Origin: Galerina marginata
Taxonomy: Eukaryota > Basidiomycota > Agaricomycetes > Agaricales > Galerinaceae
DNA length: 64,000 nt
Reading direction: 5' to 3'
Assembly (NCBI GenBank): GCA_023014335.1
Contig: JAECYW010000003.1
Location: forward strand, 1,674,001-1,738,000
Part shown: positions 22,700 through 33,873 of the stretch, one piece after another
How positions within the stretch are numbered: the stretch's first letter is position 1
How the letters are laid out: every line of letters starts with the position of its first letter
Notes under the pieces: model-generated
The model's database searches: none
What the model was told of the DNA's origin: nothing
The model's input: only the letters and a program-made list of their open reading frames with translations
Position numbers and translations under genes: made by a program

Positions 22700-23330
22700 T
22701 GAACAGTGAACGCGACCACTCACTCCGCCACGACCACGTGCAGATCCTGTCAACATTTTTGAACGCTTGAGTCTCTTACTTGCGTGGTCCTTGCCAGCTT
22801 ACCTGCAAACCAAACGTCCTTCCAACAGAAATCTGGCTTTACATTGCTAAATATCCACTCACAGATGCTATCAAGGATCTCTATGTCCTGAATCACACCC
22901 TCTTTCACCTGTCCATGGATGCAGATACAGGGATATCATATTCGATGAGACTAATGTTCGCATGGCCGGCACATTGAAAACCCTCAGGTCTGTATCCATT
23001 TTGAAATTGGGATACCCCTGCTTACATCTACGCTCAATTTCGCCAGAAATACTCCATTCGCCTCACGAGTTCATTCTCTCCACGTTGATACTCACATCTT
23101 CCAACCCAGCTCGACAACGACCATGGTTCGAACGATTCAAATGGAGATGTCTCTCATGGGAAAGTCGGAAGGTCGAAATTTCGAAAGGTCGTTCGCCGCA
23201 TATTCGGACAAGCAACTGCGGAAGGAAACGGGCAGCCATCCATCCTACGTTCACGCTGCTGGACCCCGGCTGCCCAAATAGTATGCAATGACTTCGTGGA
23301 CGTTATCCCCCTCTTACTCTTGTTCGAGAA
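22700..23330 (+). pseudogene. Decayed copy of the F-box gene at 37155
   Basis: This stretch aligns by eye with 37055-37690 and runs in the same order. Shared landmarks are the upstream block CCACGACCACGTG.AGATCCTG, the F-box coding block AAGGATCTCTATGT (LPTEIWLYIAKYPLTDAIKDLYVLNH here, LPSELWLQITKYLSTDAMKDLYVLNR there), the splice site CTCAGGTCTGTAT, the exon-2 block TCATGGGAAAGTCGGAA.GTCGAAATTTCGAAAG, and TTATCCCCCTCTTACTC. The copy has lost the start codon context, carries single-base deletions (for example GATGCAGATACAGGGATAT against GACGCCAGATACCGGGATAT) and in-frame stops. Homology ends near 23320, so the last two thirds of the gene are missing. It cannot encode a functional protein. Confidence 0.8.
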
Positions 23331-23498
23331 AAATCTTAAATTGATGAAACCCCACAGGCAGTCGAGCACATGCCGTGCACAGTATATTGGCTTGCAAGGC
23401 TAGTGATTATAAATGTGCTACGGGCTGAGCATCAAGAAATCACCCTATGTTAGTCGTTTGCGTTTACGTCCCAAATCTAAAAAACACTTGAGTTGATA

Positions 23499-26400
23499 TC
23501 AATCATAAATTTTAGAGATTTCCTCACTGCTATTGTTATCCTGGACCACATCCATAAAATCTTCCTCAGGTTCTTCAGAATCACGAGATACAGGGACGTC
23601 TTCCTCAGTCACTGCCCAGTTGTTTTGTTGGCCATCATTGTATTTGAGATCATGTTCTGTTTCTCCCTTGCATTCTGAACCTTCCCAGAAGTTCAAGTTG
23701 GGGTGGTATGACAAAATGAAGGTTTGCGCACCTGGATTAATAGCAATTGGTGTATTTGCTTTTTCAACTTGTATCGAGCTGTCAAAGGGGAATATAATAT
23801 TACGTGACTTTTCTTTTTCTGCATGTTCCATCCAGGCCAAGATCTCGGCATAATGTTTGAAGCACCCCTTTATCTGTTGCACCACAAAGGGTTGTGATCG
23901 CTGGACGGCCGGACCAACATCTTTAGATATTGCTATTTCGTGGTATTCAACAATTGCACATGCAATGTTTCCAAGAAATGGCACCACAATATCATCATAG
24001 AAACCAACATCTTCACAAGTGTTGTCTGCTTTCTTTTGGAGGAATTGATAATTTCCCCCAAGCCAGTGGATAATATGCCAGGCTTGGGATCGAACATGAA
24101 TACATGACTTCCGCTCGGATTCAGTCAACATATTCAAATCCCAGCATTGGTATCTTGCTGTATGAAGATTGATGATGCCAACATCTGTTTTGCCTTTGCT
24201 GACAGGTGTGTTATAAGTTTCCATTGAAAGGATATTCACGAAAATTCCAAGGGCACATGCTGAGAGGATGTTGATAATAGAGTCCATGTTTGAAATTGAA
24301 GGAACATGGGGTTGAGCTTGGATATGCATCATATGGACTTCCCCAGCCACAAGTGTCCGATGAAAGAATACAAGTAACCTGTGCAATAGGCCTCGAGGAA
24401 GAACTGGAGCAGTATTGGAAATAAGTGATGAGCATGTGAAGGTATGGATGACACTGATAAGAGTTTCTGTCATGGTTGTCGATGCAATGAAGTGACCTCC
24501 AAAGCAAATTGCATGTTCAGTGGTATAAACAGCATAAGGTGTATTGGGTCCAAAAAAGCTAAAGTAAGAACTTCAAAACAGTATATCAATTCACAATGAT
24601 GTCCACTTACACTTTGTCTCCTTTTGATAAGAGTATTGCCTCAATTTCCCATTCTTTATTTGGCACATCGATTGGGTTGAAATTTTCAAGGAAGATGTCG
24701 ATAGATCCCAGGTTTCTAGCATTTCCAGGTTTAGGTTTTCCGAAAAACATAAGTTTTCCCCCAAATCCAACTTCAATAAAAGTTCCCACCCCCCCATTGT
24801 CAATGTGCCAATGCTGAAAAGCACCAGCTGTTGCAGCAAGACCCCATCGAAGGAAATCCTTTGGAAAAGTATGAGTATCAAACTTGCAGTCAAGAACTTG
24901 AAGTTCATCCATTGCGATCCATGCCTCAGTTTCACTGGACAGAGGTGTTGGAGAAGCACCATTAAAACGGGCGAATGGGATATTTAGGCAGTTGAGGATC
25001 TTTCCATTAGGGTCTTTAGATGCATCAAGAAGCATCTGCAAAGTCCCTTGCTTCAGCTTTTCATTGCTATTTGGGGTGTTCAATGGGTAGGAATTGTCTG
25101 CAAGTTATTGGTATTAGTTAATTTCTTAATTGTGAATGGCTGCTTAACTTACCCTGTATGCATAAATTTTTATTTAAATTTCCGAGCTCTGACAAGCTTT
25201 CTTCATCAAATCCAGAGACAATTTCAGGGCATCCAGTAACAACAAGTGTTTTGTTGCGGATGGAGTTCAGAAGGAGTGATGAATTCTTGGCAGTGAAGTC
25301 ATCATTAGAAATAATCTGGATGCCTGAGGATTTAGGGTCTGATAGGAAAGTGGGTTTTCTGTTGTGATAGATTCTTTGAGCTGCATCCATATAACTGTAT
25401 AGTATATGAATGTCATCTATTGACTGAAAAAAAGTATTAACTTCAACAAGTTAGCTTTTGATAACACAGAACATACATGAAGTCGTGGCTGCACTTCAAT
25501 GGCATTTCCTTTTGCAGTGTAAGCAATGAAAGGGCCACGATATGGATGTAACTGAGTCTTTATAACTGTCTTCATTATCCGTACAAGGTAGGTAGTAATC
25601 AACTTACCCCATTGTGTTCCATCTTAAGTGTTATATTTGGATGCTGTGCCTATAAAAAATGTAATTTAAATATTAGTTTTGCCAATAAGACAATATCACA
25701 GACCACAGTTTCTTTAATATTATCAGGAGGCACCATTTGTTTAACTTTGGCTGGTAATTTGAATACTTGAGAATTATTTGTGTTGGATTGACTCAATGAT
25801 GAAGCCTCCAGTTTGGATTTGGGTTTCAGCTTTTCCTTAGAATTGGGCTTGGGACTGGGACTGGGACTGGGACTGGGACTGAGACTAGGACTGGGACTAG
25901 GACTGGGACTGAGACTAGGACTGGGCTTGGGCTTGGGCTTGGGCTTGGGCTTGGGCTTGAGCTTGAGCTTGAGCTTGAGCTTGAGCTTGAGCTTGAGTTT
26001 GGGCTTTAGGAATTGGCAATGAGTTTCATAAAATAGCTAATGCTAATAATATCCACTTACTTCAACAACTGGGAGATTTGGTAAAGTATGCATCACTTTG
26101 TGTTCAGCTGCAGTTTTGCTTGGCTCAGCTGCAGCAACCTCCAGATCTTGAGTCTGAGGTATATTCTCTGGGAGTTGGCATGATATTTCTAGTGAGTCAA
26201 CCTCATTGTGTATGCTATTGGGTGTTGGTTCCTGGGATTCTTCTATAGCATTATTATTACCATTATCTTATGGTAGATTGTAGGTTAAAGCTTACCAATT
26301 TGATCCTTCTCACCAGCTACAAGAGAAGTTTAGTATAAAGTATCCCAATAGACAAGCTTTAGCACATACAAAGATTAAAATTTGCCAGTGTCCACAATTC

Positions 26401-27995
26401 TGGAACAGGGGAACAAGGTTCCACTTGAGTAAGTTCTAACATTGTGACATTCTTAGTTGCTGAAAAAATGTTTGAGTTTGACACCAAAATGCTGTAAAAA
26501 AAACTTACAGGACAGAAACCAAGATGAATCTGTTACCAGATTAATAGCATCCCAGTCAAGATCTCCAAAGAAACCTTTTAGAGCAGCAAGGGGGCTTTCC
26601 TTTCCTTGTGCTACATTAAATAACCTTTTCCATAGCTTCATTTCACATTGATCAACAATATCAGGGCGATCATTTCCAAGTGCTTTTGCATGCTATGAAA
26701 TTTTTAATAATATATGGATAACATTGATTGAAAACATACCAAAAGCAGCTGCTTCTTGTCACATGTAGTTGTTACAAGTTGTATACTTGTCAGCAGGTAA
26801 AATGGGGATATCATAGCTGCCAGTGCTAAGACTGTGCGCATGTTGTGTTTAGAGTTTGCCAGGTCAGTGCCTAGATAGTTTTCTATCACTGCTGTATTTG
26901 ATTCCCTATCCACATCCATTGCATCTGGATCTGAAAATTTGGCTTCCCTGAGGAGCAGATGTCAGAATAGGAGCATAAGAAAAGAAAAAAAAAAACAGAC
27001 TCAATGATTGCATTAAAAAAATGCACTGCCTTGTCCGGTATTTCAGGTAAGAAGTCAATAGTCTGACCTTTGTTCTTACTGACTAATATTGATAGAGAGG
27101 CAGCAGCCAGATAGAAATTTCGTAGAATGACAATTGCTCGATCTGCATTTCGTATGTCCAAGGCATATTGGAGCAAAGCCCATGAATTATTTCCACGAAA
27201 AAGCTCTGTTGACTCTGGCTGGAGGTTTGAGATCTTCTCGATAGCATCACGGCAGTCCTTTAGAATCTGAGTCCAGTCCAAAAATGCTCGTTCCCAAACC
27301 TAGAGAATGTGCCAGTGGTATTGAGCACTGCAAAGCCATCTACCAGTAATCAGAACCTACTTTGTTTGGTGGATTTGGGTGCACCAACTTGGCGTGCTTT
27401 AAAATGGCAACATCCTTGCGATTACCTTCAATTTTGGCTGCTATATCCAAAATACGCAGTGCTACCATCAAAGAAAAAGCCTTCACGACTGTGTTTCTAG
27501 TAGGAGCCACGCGTTTTACAAGAGGATTCGGGTGGACTACATGTTTCAGTTCTAGGAGCTCCAATTGCGGAGCATTGTTGATAGTCGCAAATGTGTGATC
27601 GATTTTAAGTGCAAGCGGCTAAACATTACAACAAACCGATGGGAACAAGAACTGCGAGCATCAAAAAGTGGACTAACCATGATGAAATTGTCTTCCTTGA
27701 AAAGTGTACGAAACAAGTGGCCACCCGTAATCTTGTTCGTCCTCCAGGGGAAGGCAGCCAGGACAAGAGAACAACGCCTTATCCTTCGCGAGCGTTAGCA
27801 TCACAAAGCCTGGAGCAGAGCCATCGTTCTTACTCTGAAATTTCTATAAAAAAGTTAGCCAGAAGAACCGACGTGAATACTGTTCAACTTTTAAATACCA
27901 TCTTGTTTCAGTTTCTTTGCTTCATCCCCACTCTTGTGCTCAGGTGAGCCCTCCAGATCATTCGTTTCTCGTCCGTTCAGCAAGTTTGTCTCCAT
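23499..27995 (-). CDS. JmjC-like dioxygenase-domain protein, AT-rich multi-exon gene
   Basis: Minus-strand gene with about ten or more exons and a stop at 23499-23501. The C-terminal third has a JmjC-type core: AWIAMDELQVLDCKFDTH, then GAFQHWHIDNGGVGTF (HxD iron ligands near 24800), GGKLMFFGKPKPGN, and across the next intron FFGPNTPYAVYTTEHAICFGGHF with the second His. JmjC enzymes are Fe(II)/2-oxoglutarate dioxygenases, often histone demethylases; activity here is inferred. Upstream exons give ELLELKHVVHPNPLVKRVAPTRN, helical blocks (AIVILRNFYLAAASLSIL, FFGDLDWDAINLV) and a Lys/Pro/Ser repeat (25842-26005) that I do not recognise. Most junctions keep frame with GT-AG sites. The far 5' end is less sure: METNLLNGRE at 27995 can be spliced to GFVMLTLAKDK, but I cannot join that exon to PLALKIDHTF near 27620 in frame; the start could be 27564. 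The gene is clearly AT-richer than its neighbours, suggesting different origin. Confidence 0.7.
25842..26005 (-). repeat. Hexanucleotide coding minisatellite in the JmjC gene
   Basis: About 27 tandem copies of a 6-base unit in three blocks: GGGACT/GAGACT variants, then GGGCTT, then GAGCTT on the plus strand. On the coding strand the frame that continues into NSKEKLKPKSKLEASS reads alternating Lys-Leu, Lys-Pro and Ser-Pro/Ser-Leu dipeptides. The unit is a multiple of three, so copy-number change keeps frame. The opposite strand gives a Gly-Leu repeat frame, which I take as a shadow. Confidence 0.8.
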
Positions 27996-28870
27996 GGAAA
28001 AGATAGTCGTCAAAGTTAAAAGGAAACTTCTCTTCTCTCTGGGAAAGGACCGTGGGCGCGCGTGAAGCCTCCTGCAGTCACCCTTGTCACGCACCTCGAC
28101 TCTCATTTCCCTGCTCCGTTTCGCCGTCATCTGTTCATTCAAGATCTCTCATTCTTGATTGCGCTCGCCATTGGTTCACCGATGCACTTGCCACGATTGG
28201 GGCTGCAGGACGGCTCTCTTGCAGTTGGTCACTAGGTTCCGCCCCTCTTCGGCTTTGTGCTCTCTGTCGCCGCCACCGTTATCTGCATTTCCGTTATCTG
28301 CATCGCGCACTGGATGGCCACCTTCGACATCGCGATGGCTGACACCACTCCGCATTTGGAGGATGGCCTGGTTTTCCATTATTGACGCGGGCGCTGGTGG
28401 GACCATCAGCATCAACATCTAAGCTTATTTTCTTGGCCACGTTCCCAGTCCTGCCCAGAACTCGCATATGTGCACTCAGAGCGACCTTGGAGCGACAAGA
28501 ACAGCAAGATCACAACAACGACGTTGCAGAACCGGTCGACAAAGCGAAGCGACGTCCTTTAGACCGCCGAACCAGATACAATCGGATTTCCTACCGTCCT
28601 TTCCACAACAGTTCCTGGCCAGAGGCAGAATGAAGCTCGGCAACAGGAAGACGTGGAATAGGTAAGCGAAAATCTCAACGTGTTCAGCCTATTTCCAACC
28701 CCAGTTTTCAGGCAACGTATATTTCATAATAAATGTCCACCCTTATCGAAACGAGCAGTTGCATGTTGCAGCTAGAATTGGCTCGCCAGTACGAAGCTTC
28801 CGACCAAAGATTGTCAATCGCAAAAACGACCCAGCTGTGGAGCTAACATACATTTCACCCCATCGCAGGG
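27996..28870. other. Gene-poor stretch, left part
   Basis: Beyond the possible start of the JmjC gene there is no supported gene. The probable JmjC promoter lies at the left. Several frames of 60-100 codons exist on both strands but show no domains, and none dominates. Confidence 0.4.
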
Positions 28871-29640
28871 TCGGTCAGCACCTCACTCCACCCCACCTTT
28901 GCCGACAGCGCGGTAAGGCAACGCAGATAGTAGGTTTACCCGCCATCTGCGATGCCTGTTCCCGCAGATGCCCCCACATCCACGACGGAACCACCGAGTA
29001 GGCATCGAGGGCATCAGAATGCCATGAGATCACGAGAAGGGCAACCTCTCCCTGGAAACCTACACAAAATCGAACGCGATGACGGTTGTATCTTCCTCGT
29101 TCCGCTCGCATTTAACAAGCGGTGTCGAACATTGAGGACGCCGCCCTCTCCTCTCCTTCTTACCACTCAAATGGCAGCGAGAGCACCGCTGCTCCTCTCC
29201 GCTCTGCCACATCAACTGGCATCGAGCATTGAAGATGGTACCCCACTGCCCCGCTCTAGCACGTTGAATGGCATGGCGTCGAGGATACCACCTCCACCAC
29301 CTGCACTTGCCGTCAACGCGGCCTTGCCACTCTCACCATTTTAACCACCGTTGACGTGGCTTACGCGGCCCTACCACCTGCCTGAACCATTCGTCCACCC
29401 AGCTGCCCCCTGCCCTCTCAGCCGCCGCCAACGATGCTCCGTCCTGCAACATCGAACCACAGGGAGGACACCAACCCCCTACCCTCTACTCTGCCACCTC
29501 AATCGGCATTGAGCATCGAGGTCGCTGCACCCTCCGCCTCTTCCACTGCTGTATCAAATGCAGACGAAACAGAAGCGAGGATGCCGCCGCCTCCTATCTG
29601 ACCTGTCATGTTCGGACACCCTGCCAGTGACACAGCTTAC
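28871..29640. repeat. C-rich stretch with diverged direct repeats
   Basis: The plus strand is rich in C and poor in purine runs, with repeated phrases. The clearest pair is CTCTGCCACATCAACTGGCATCGAGCATTGA near 29201 and CTCTGCCACCTCAATCGGCATTGAGCATCGA near 29491, about 290 bp apart. Related pieces (TCGAACATTGAGGACGCCGCC near 29128, GGCATGGCGTCGAGGATACCACC near 29271) suggest an old tandem array that has decayed. No open frame runs through it. Its nature is unknown. Confidence 0.4.
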
Positions 29641-29910
29641 GCTAGCCACTGTTTTTTTTTTAGAGAATAGTGGTAGAAATATGACTTCTGTATCTTAATA
29701 TCTATTCCTTTAATACACGTGAGGTGATATTTTTTTACAAAGCGAAAGTGAGGTTTTGACTTCCATACGTATACTTGATTCGAGAGGAACGACATGCAGT
29801 CACAACCTAAAGCGAGAATTTAACAGTCAAAGAAAATTGACTATAAGAATGAACATTACAGAAATTTCGCAATAAAAAAGCGATGCACATCATTCGAACG
29901 ACGCAAGTTG
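29641..29910. other. 3' flank of the VIT/VWA gene
   Basis: AT-rich sequence between the C-rich repeats and the stop of the minus-strand VIT/VWA gene. It probably contains that gene's 3' untranslated region. Nothing else seen. Confidence 0.4.
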
Positions 29911-32900
29911 TTACACTAACAACTTCGAAGCCTCATCAACCAAAGACGCAAAAGAAATCATATCCACAAGCGCTGCCTTGATGAAATCCTCAGCCTTCTT
30001 CCAAAGCCCCAACCACATATCCCTGTCGTCACCTAAATGTACCTTCATATAAGCAGCGATGAGAACAGTCGCCCAGATTTTGTCTGCATCTCGTACTCCT
30101 TGAATCTCTGAAGGAATGGCGAATTTGATTTCGGGCGGCGACAATTTATTGCTGATGAGCGAACAGAGCTTCTCGTCGAGGTTAAACGACCCGTCGAATT
30201 GCTGCAACCGAGCAGCAGTGACAACAGAGGCCCTTGCATTTGAGGTGACCGTAGCGACGGGTTTTTTCCTTGGTTTTTGGCGCGCCGGTGTCATGAGAAC
30301 CATGCGCTCAGCTTCAAGCCATGCACCCGGCATATCCACCTCCCTACGCATAGCGGGCTTGGGCCGACTGGCTTTCCTCCAAGCTGACAAGAGATACTTC
30401 AATATTCGGAAAGGTAACATGTCGCCGTGGGACCGCGTTGATGAATGCGAACTCATTGAAGAAACAGATGAGAAGTCGTCGTCTTCGTCACTAGCTGTCG
30501 AGGGATCGGCACCATCTCCACGTCTGGCTTGTGAACTGTTATCATCCGAGTCATTGCTTTGCTGATCCAAATTTCTGTCGGGATCGGGTTGTCCTGCCCT
30601 AGAGCCAAGATCCACCGATTGTCTTTGCCTATCTCTGGCACCTGCGTCAGAAATCTCGGAGTCGCTGTCGGGAATGTCACTCCGCCCGTCCATAAAAAAG
30701 TCCGAGTCGGTTTCGGAGTCACTGTCCGAGCGTCCATCTTCTGCCTCATAAATGGCAATAAACGACGCGAACTGGCTGGCTAGCTGATAGGTTTCGCTGA
30801 AACGGACGACCGCCGCTTCAATAACCTCATCACGTAGCTCCTTATCTGTTGCGTCGAAGGATCCTTGAGATGAGGGGTCGCCATCCTCCAGTTCCAATAT
30901 CAGGCGATGTGCTGCAAGAGTGTGGACGAGAGGAGGAAAGTCTACATCGGCCGTTTCATGCGTTGGTTTTAGTGGAATGGAGATTGGAGAGCCGTCGGGA
31001 AATGTACCCCGTAGAGTGACAGTCTCCGGTACCTCAATTGTGTCTGAGAGGATCACAAAGACCGTAAATCGGTTGTTGGGATAAAGATTTGGTACTTGTG
31101 TTGGTGCTTGCTGAACCTTCGGTGAGTCGGCCAAGGTGATATGAAACTGTGTGTTGGTGCTTCCAATAGAGTTGGGGCTGAGGGCAACTCGGTGGGTGAT
31201 TTTTCCCTTGTCGTTGATGACCGTCGTTGACGTTGCAGAACTAGACTGTGCTGACCGATAGCCCCAATCAATTTCCAAGTTGCCCACATTTCCAAGAGGT
31301 GACACTCTGCTGGCCGAGAATAGTTTCAAAACCTTTTGAGAGATATCGGAACTATGAGAGGTCATGAGGCACAACCCATTTCCCCTTCGTGCAACTCCTT
31401 CGCATAAAGCAGTGGACGCGGCGTCTCCGATTCCCAGAGTGAAAATGCGGAGATATGTTCCACTAGCTGTGTTGCCGGCTTTCTTGACGTGACTGTTGAT
31501 CGAAGAAAAGATCTCATCATATCCCCACACCTGTTCACGACAGAATTAGTATCAGAATTGATATCATAAACGAAAATACAGATCAACTAACCTCCCCGTC
31601 AGTGAGCAAGAACAACGATGTGGGAACTGACCGCATTCGCGAGTCTAAGGCTCTTCCTAGACCCGTTTCCATCTCAGTGCCACCCATATCGGCGTTCAGT
31701 GCATCAGCGTGCTGCCGCTTCAAAAGTAATTCTGTTAACAAGCAGTTTTAAAGAATACGATAACGTATATACCGCAATGGCAAGCGCTGAAGGCGTATAT
31801 TCTCGACTAGACGGCCAAAGAGACGAACAAGAGCTGCCGAAGCTGAAGATGTTGAAAAATGTTCCGTCTGCCGGAAGACTCTGCAAAAATACGATCAATG
31901 CCTGTTTCGCTTGCTCAATTCTGGTCCCCTGCATGCTTCCGCTACGGTCGATGAGGAAAATATACTCCTGTTTTGAGAGATGTTCCAGCCTAAATCGTGG
32001 CACTAACGTCAGCGATAACGCCACAGTCCTCTCTGACATCCGTTGCTCGGCGACGCAGCGAGGTTTTTCAAGCCCTACGGCCCGAATGGCGAGGATAAAA
32101 TCAGAATCCAATTTTCCATGGCGGGCCTCTGGTGCGAGTTTGACAGTCGATTTGTATTTGGAATTGTTCAGGTCTCTGTGATTACTGGTCTTTACCTCGA
32201 TAAGATGTGAGGGAGAAGTGACGGATAGGATTTGAGAAGTCATTTGGATTTGGACCGTTACGTCAAAAGTCGTGCTGATGGATGAAGATAAGGGTGCCCT
32301 CATTATTGATGGTGCAGAACCGTATCGTTCGGCGATGTATGTTGGGAGAGAGAACTCTACTCGATCGTGAAGGTCACCGTCGGAGAGTTCTATAACATAC
32401 TGAGAAGGACATTAGAGCTACCCGAGTTACACAGGGAGGTTGCAGTTCTTGCGTACCATAATGGTAACTTCGATACTTTGCCTTCGCGGTATCGCCCCAA
32501 TCGTAATGACAAAAACTGCATGCAATGTTGACGTTAACACATCAGACAGACGAATGCACCGAGGCCTACCATCTGGAGTAGATTCGTACAGTAAGCCTGC
32601 CCACTTGTCGTTAGAAATTGCAAGCTCGTACTCCCTTTTCGCCTTCGATCGTTCCATTACGACACCTGTAACCGCCTGACTGCTGCTAGCTCGCATATTG
32701 AATGCGCATACTGCGCCGTTCGCAGGAACGGGGAAAATATACTGCGCCTTCGTTGAACTGTCGCTATTATGATCGCTGATGTACAGCTGGGTAAGTACCA
32801 CCCGCGCAGAAACTAAAAGGGCGTGTTTCTCAAAAAGCATGCATATACAAGTCGAACAGGTGGTGCGTACCATCGACGATATGGACATTGGCCGAAACAG

Positions 32901-32973
32901 ACGCCAACGGATGATAATTTCGAGAACCGTTCCGACTATACGATACAAGGCCACAACCCGGAGGAGTTGCCAT
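29911..32973 (-). CDS. VIT and von Willebrand factor A domain protein
   Basis: Minus-strand gene with several exons; ATG at 32971-32973, stop at 29911-29913, about 900 residues. The first exon reads MATPPGCGLVSYSRNG ... SVSANVHIVD and is spliced to VSARVVLTQLYISDH, the beginning of a VIT (vault/inter-alpha-trypsin) domain with YIFPVPANGAVCAF and RSKAKREYELA. After a linker the VWA domain starts with YIFLIDRSGSMQGTRIEQAKQAL; DRSGS is the DxSxS metal-ion site. GGTEM and LLTDGEVWGYDE supply the remaining metal-site loops. The C-terminal half carries a Ser/Asp/Glu-rich linker and a helical end with QKLLV-like LVDEASKLLV. The VIT + VWA order is shared with ITIH, VWA5A and PARP4 proteins of animals and with many fungal proteins of unknown role. 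No signal peptide is visible, so an intracellular scaffold is likely. Confidence 0.88.
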
Positions 32974-33873
32974 TATAGACCAACTGAATGGGATGGTGAA
33001 TAAGTTCCATTACCAAGATCCATGTTGATAAGAAACTGTACGTTACCGATTCAGATAAGCGCCAACGAAGAAGGATTACGTCTTGACCGTGGAGAGAGGG
33101 CGGGTAATACTCACCATTTCGTGTTAATTCCCCCCTGGATCCGAAGCCAATAAGCAGTCTAACAGGTTGTCTGGGGGCCCTCCTTATAAACTTTACACAG
33201 GATGCTACATTTAGATCGAAGGAGGGGAACCTTGAGTGATTTGGGGTAAAACGTGGAGGGTCGGTCTGTACTATCTGTAGAGCCACTGCCTCAGCGAAGG
33301 CACAGTAAAGGTGATTGGATTAGATCTTACTACTCTGCAAGCCCCAGTAAGACATTAAATCCTCCAGAGCTCGCGGTGCTTCCAGTGCGACTGCAAGGGC
33401 AAATAGATAGATAGGCACAAACCGGTGGACCCGGTGGCTGTGCAGCGCAACACGAGACACGTCCGATGTACTCAAGTCGTCAGAACCACGACACGATTCT
33501 TGCCTCGCATTCACTAACGTGCTTCCGCCCGAGGCTGATTGGGAAATACCAACGTGCTCAAGGCTTAGAACTAGTTGCAATTCCCGATATCGGTTTCAAC
33601 TCTGGGATTGAAGGTTGTCTACTAAAGATAGATCATGGAGTCTGTCATGCCCGCAAACCATCCAAGTCGTGCCAATATAAACGTCAGCCTGAAAATCGAT
33701 TGCTCTTACAGAGGTATTCGTTTTTGGATGTTATATCAACTTAGGAAGTTCTCCAGAGGATTTATAGAGGGGTTCATTGCCACAAAACGCTCTTTGACAG
33801 ATTCAGTCCCCACTTTCACCTTGAAGTTGCCTTCCCAGCGCGTTCTGACTAAAACCTAGCCCTCACCTTGAAT
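32974..33873. other. Divergent gap between VIT/VWA and HET genes
   Basis: Both flanking genes read outward, so both promoters should lie here. A 116-codon minus-strand frame at 32936-33286 overlaps the first VIT/VWA exon in another frame and has no domain. No other gene seen. Confidence 0.4.

Noticed and set aside
25813..26022. Plus-strand frame with a Gly-Leu repeat
   Set aside because: It is the antisense reading of the hexanucleotide repeat in the JmjC gene; the minus-strand frame continues into well-spliced exons on both sides.
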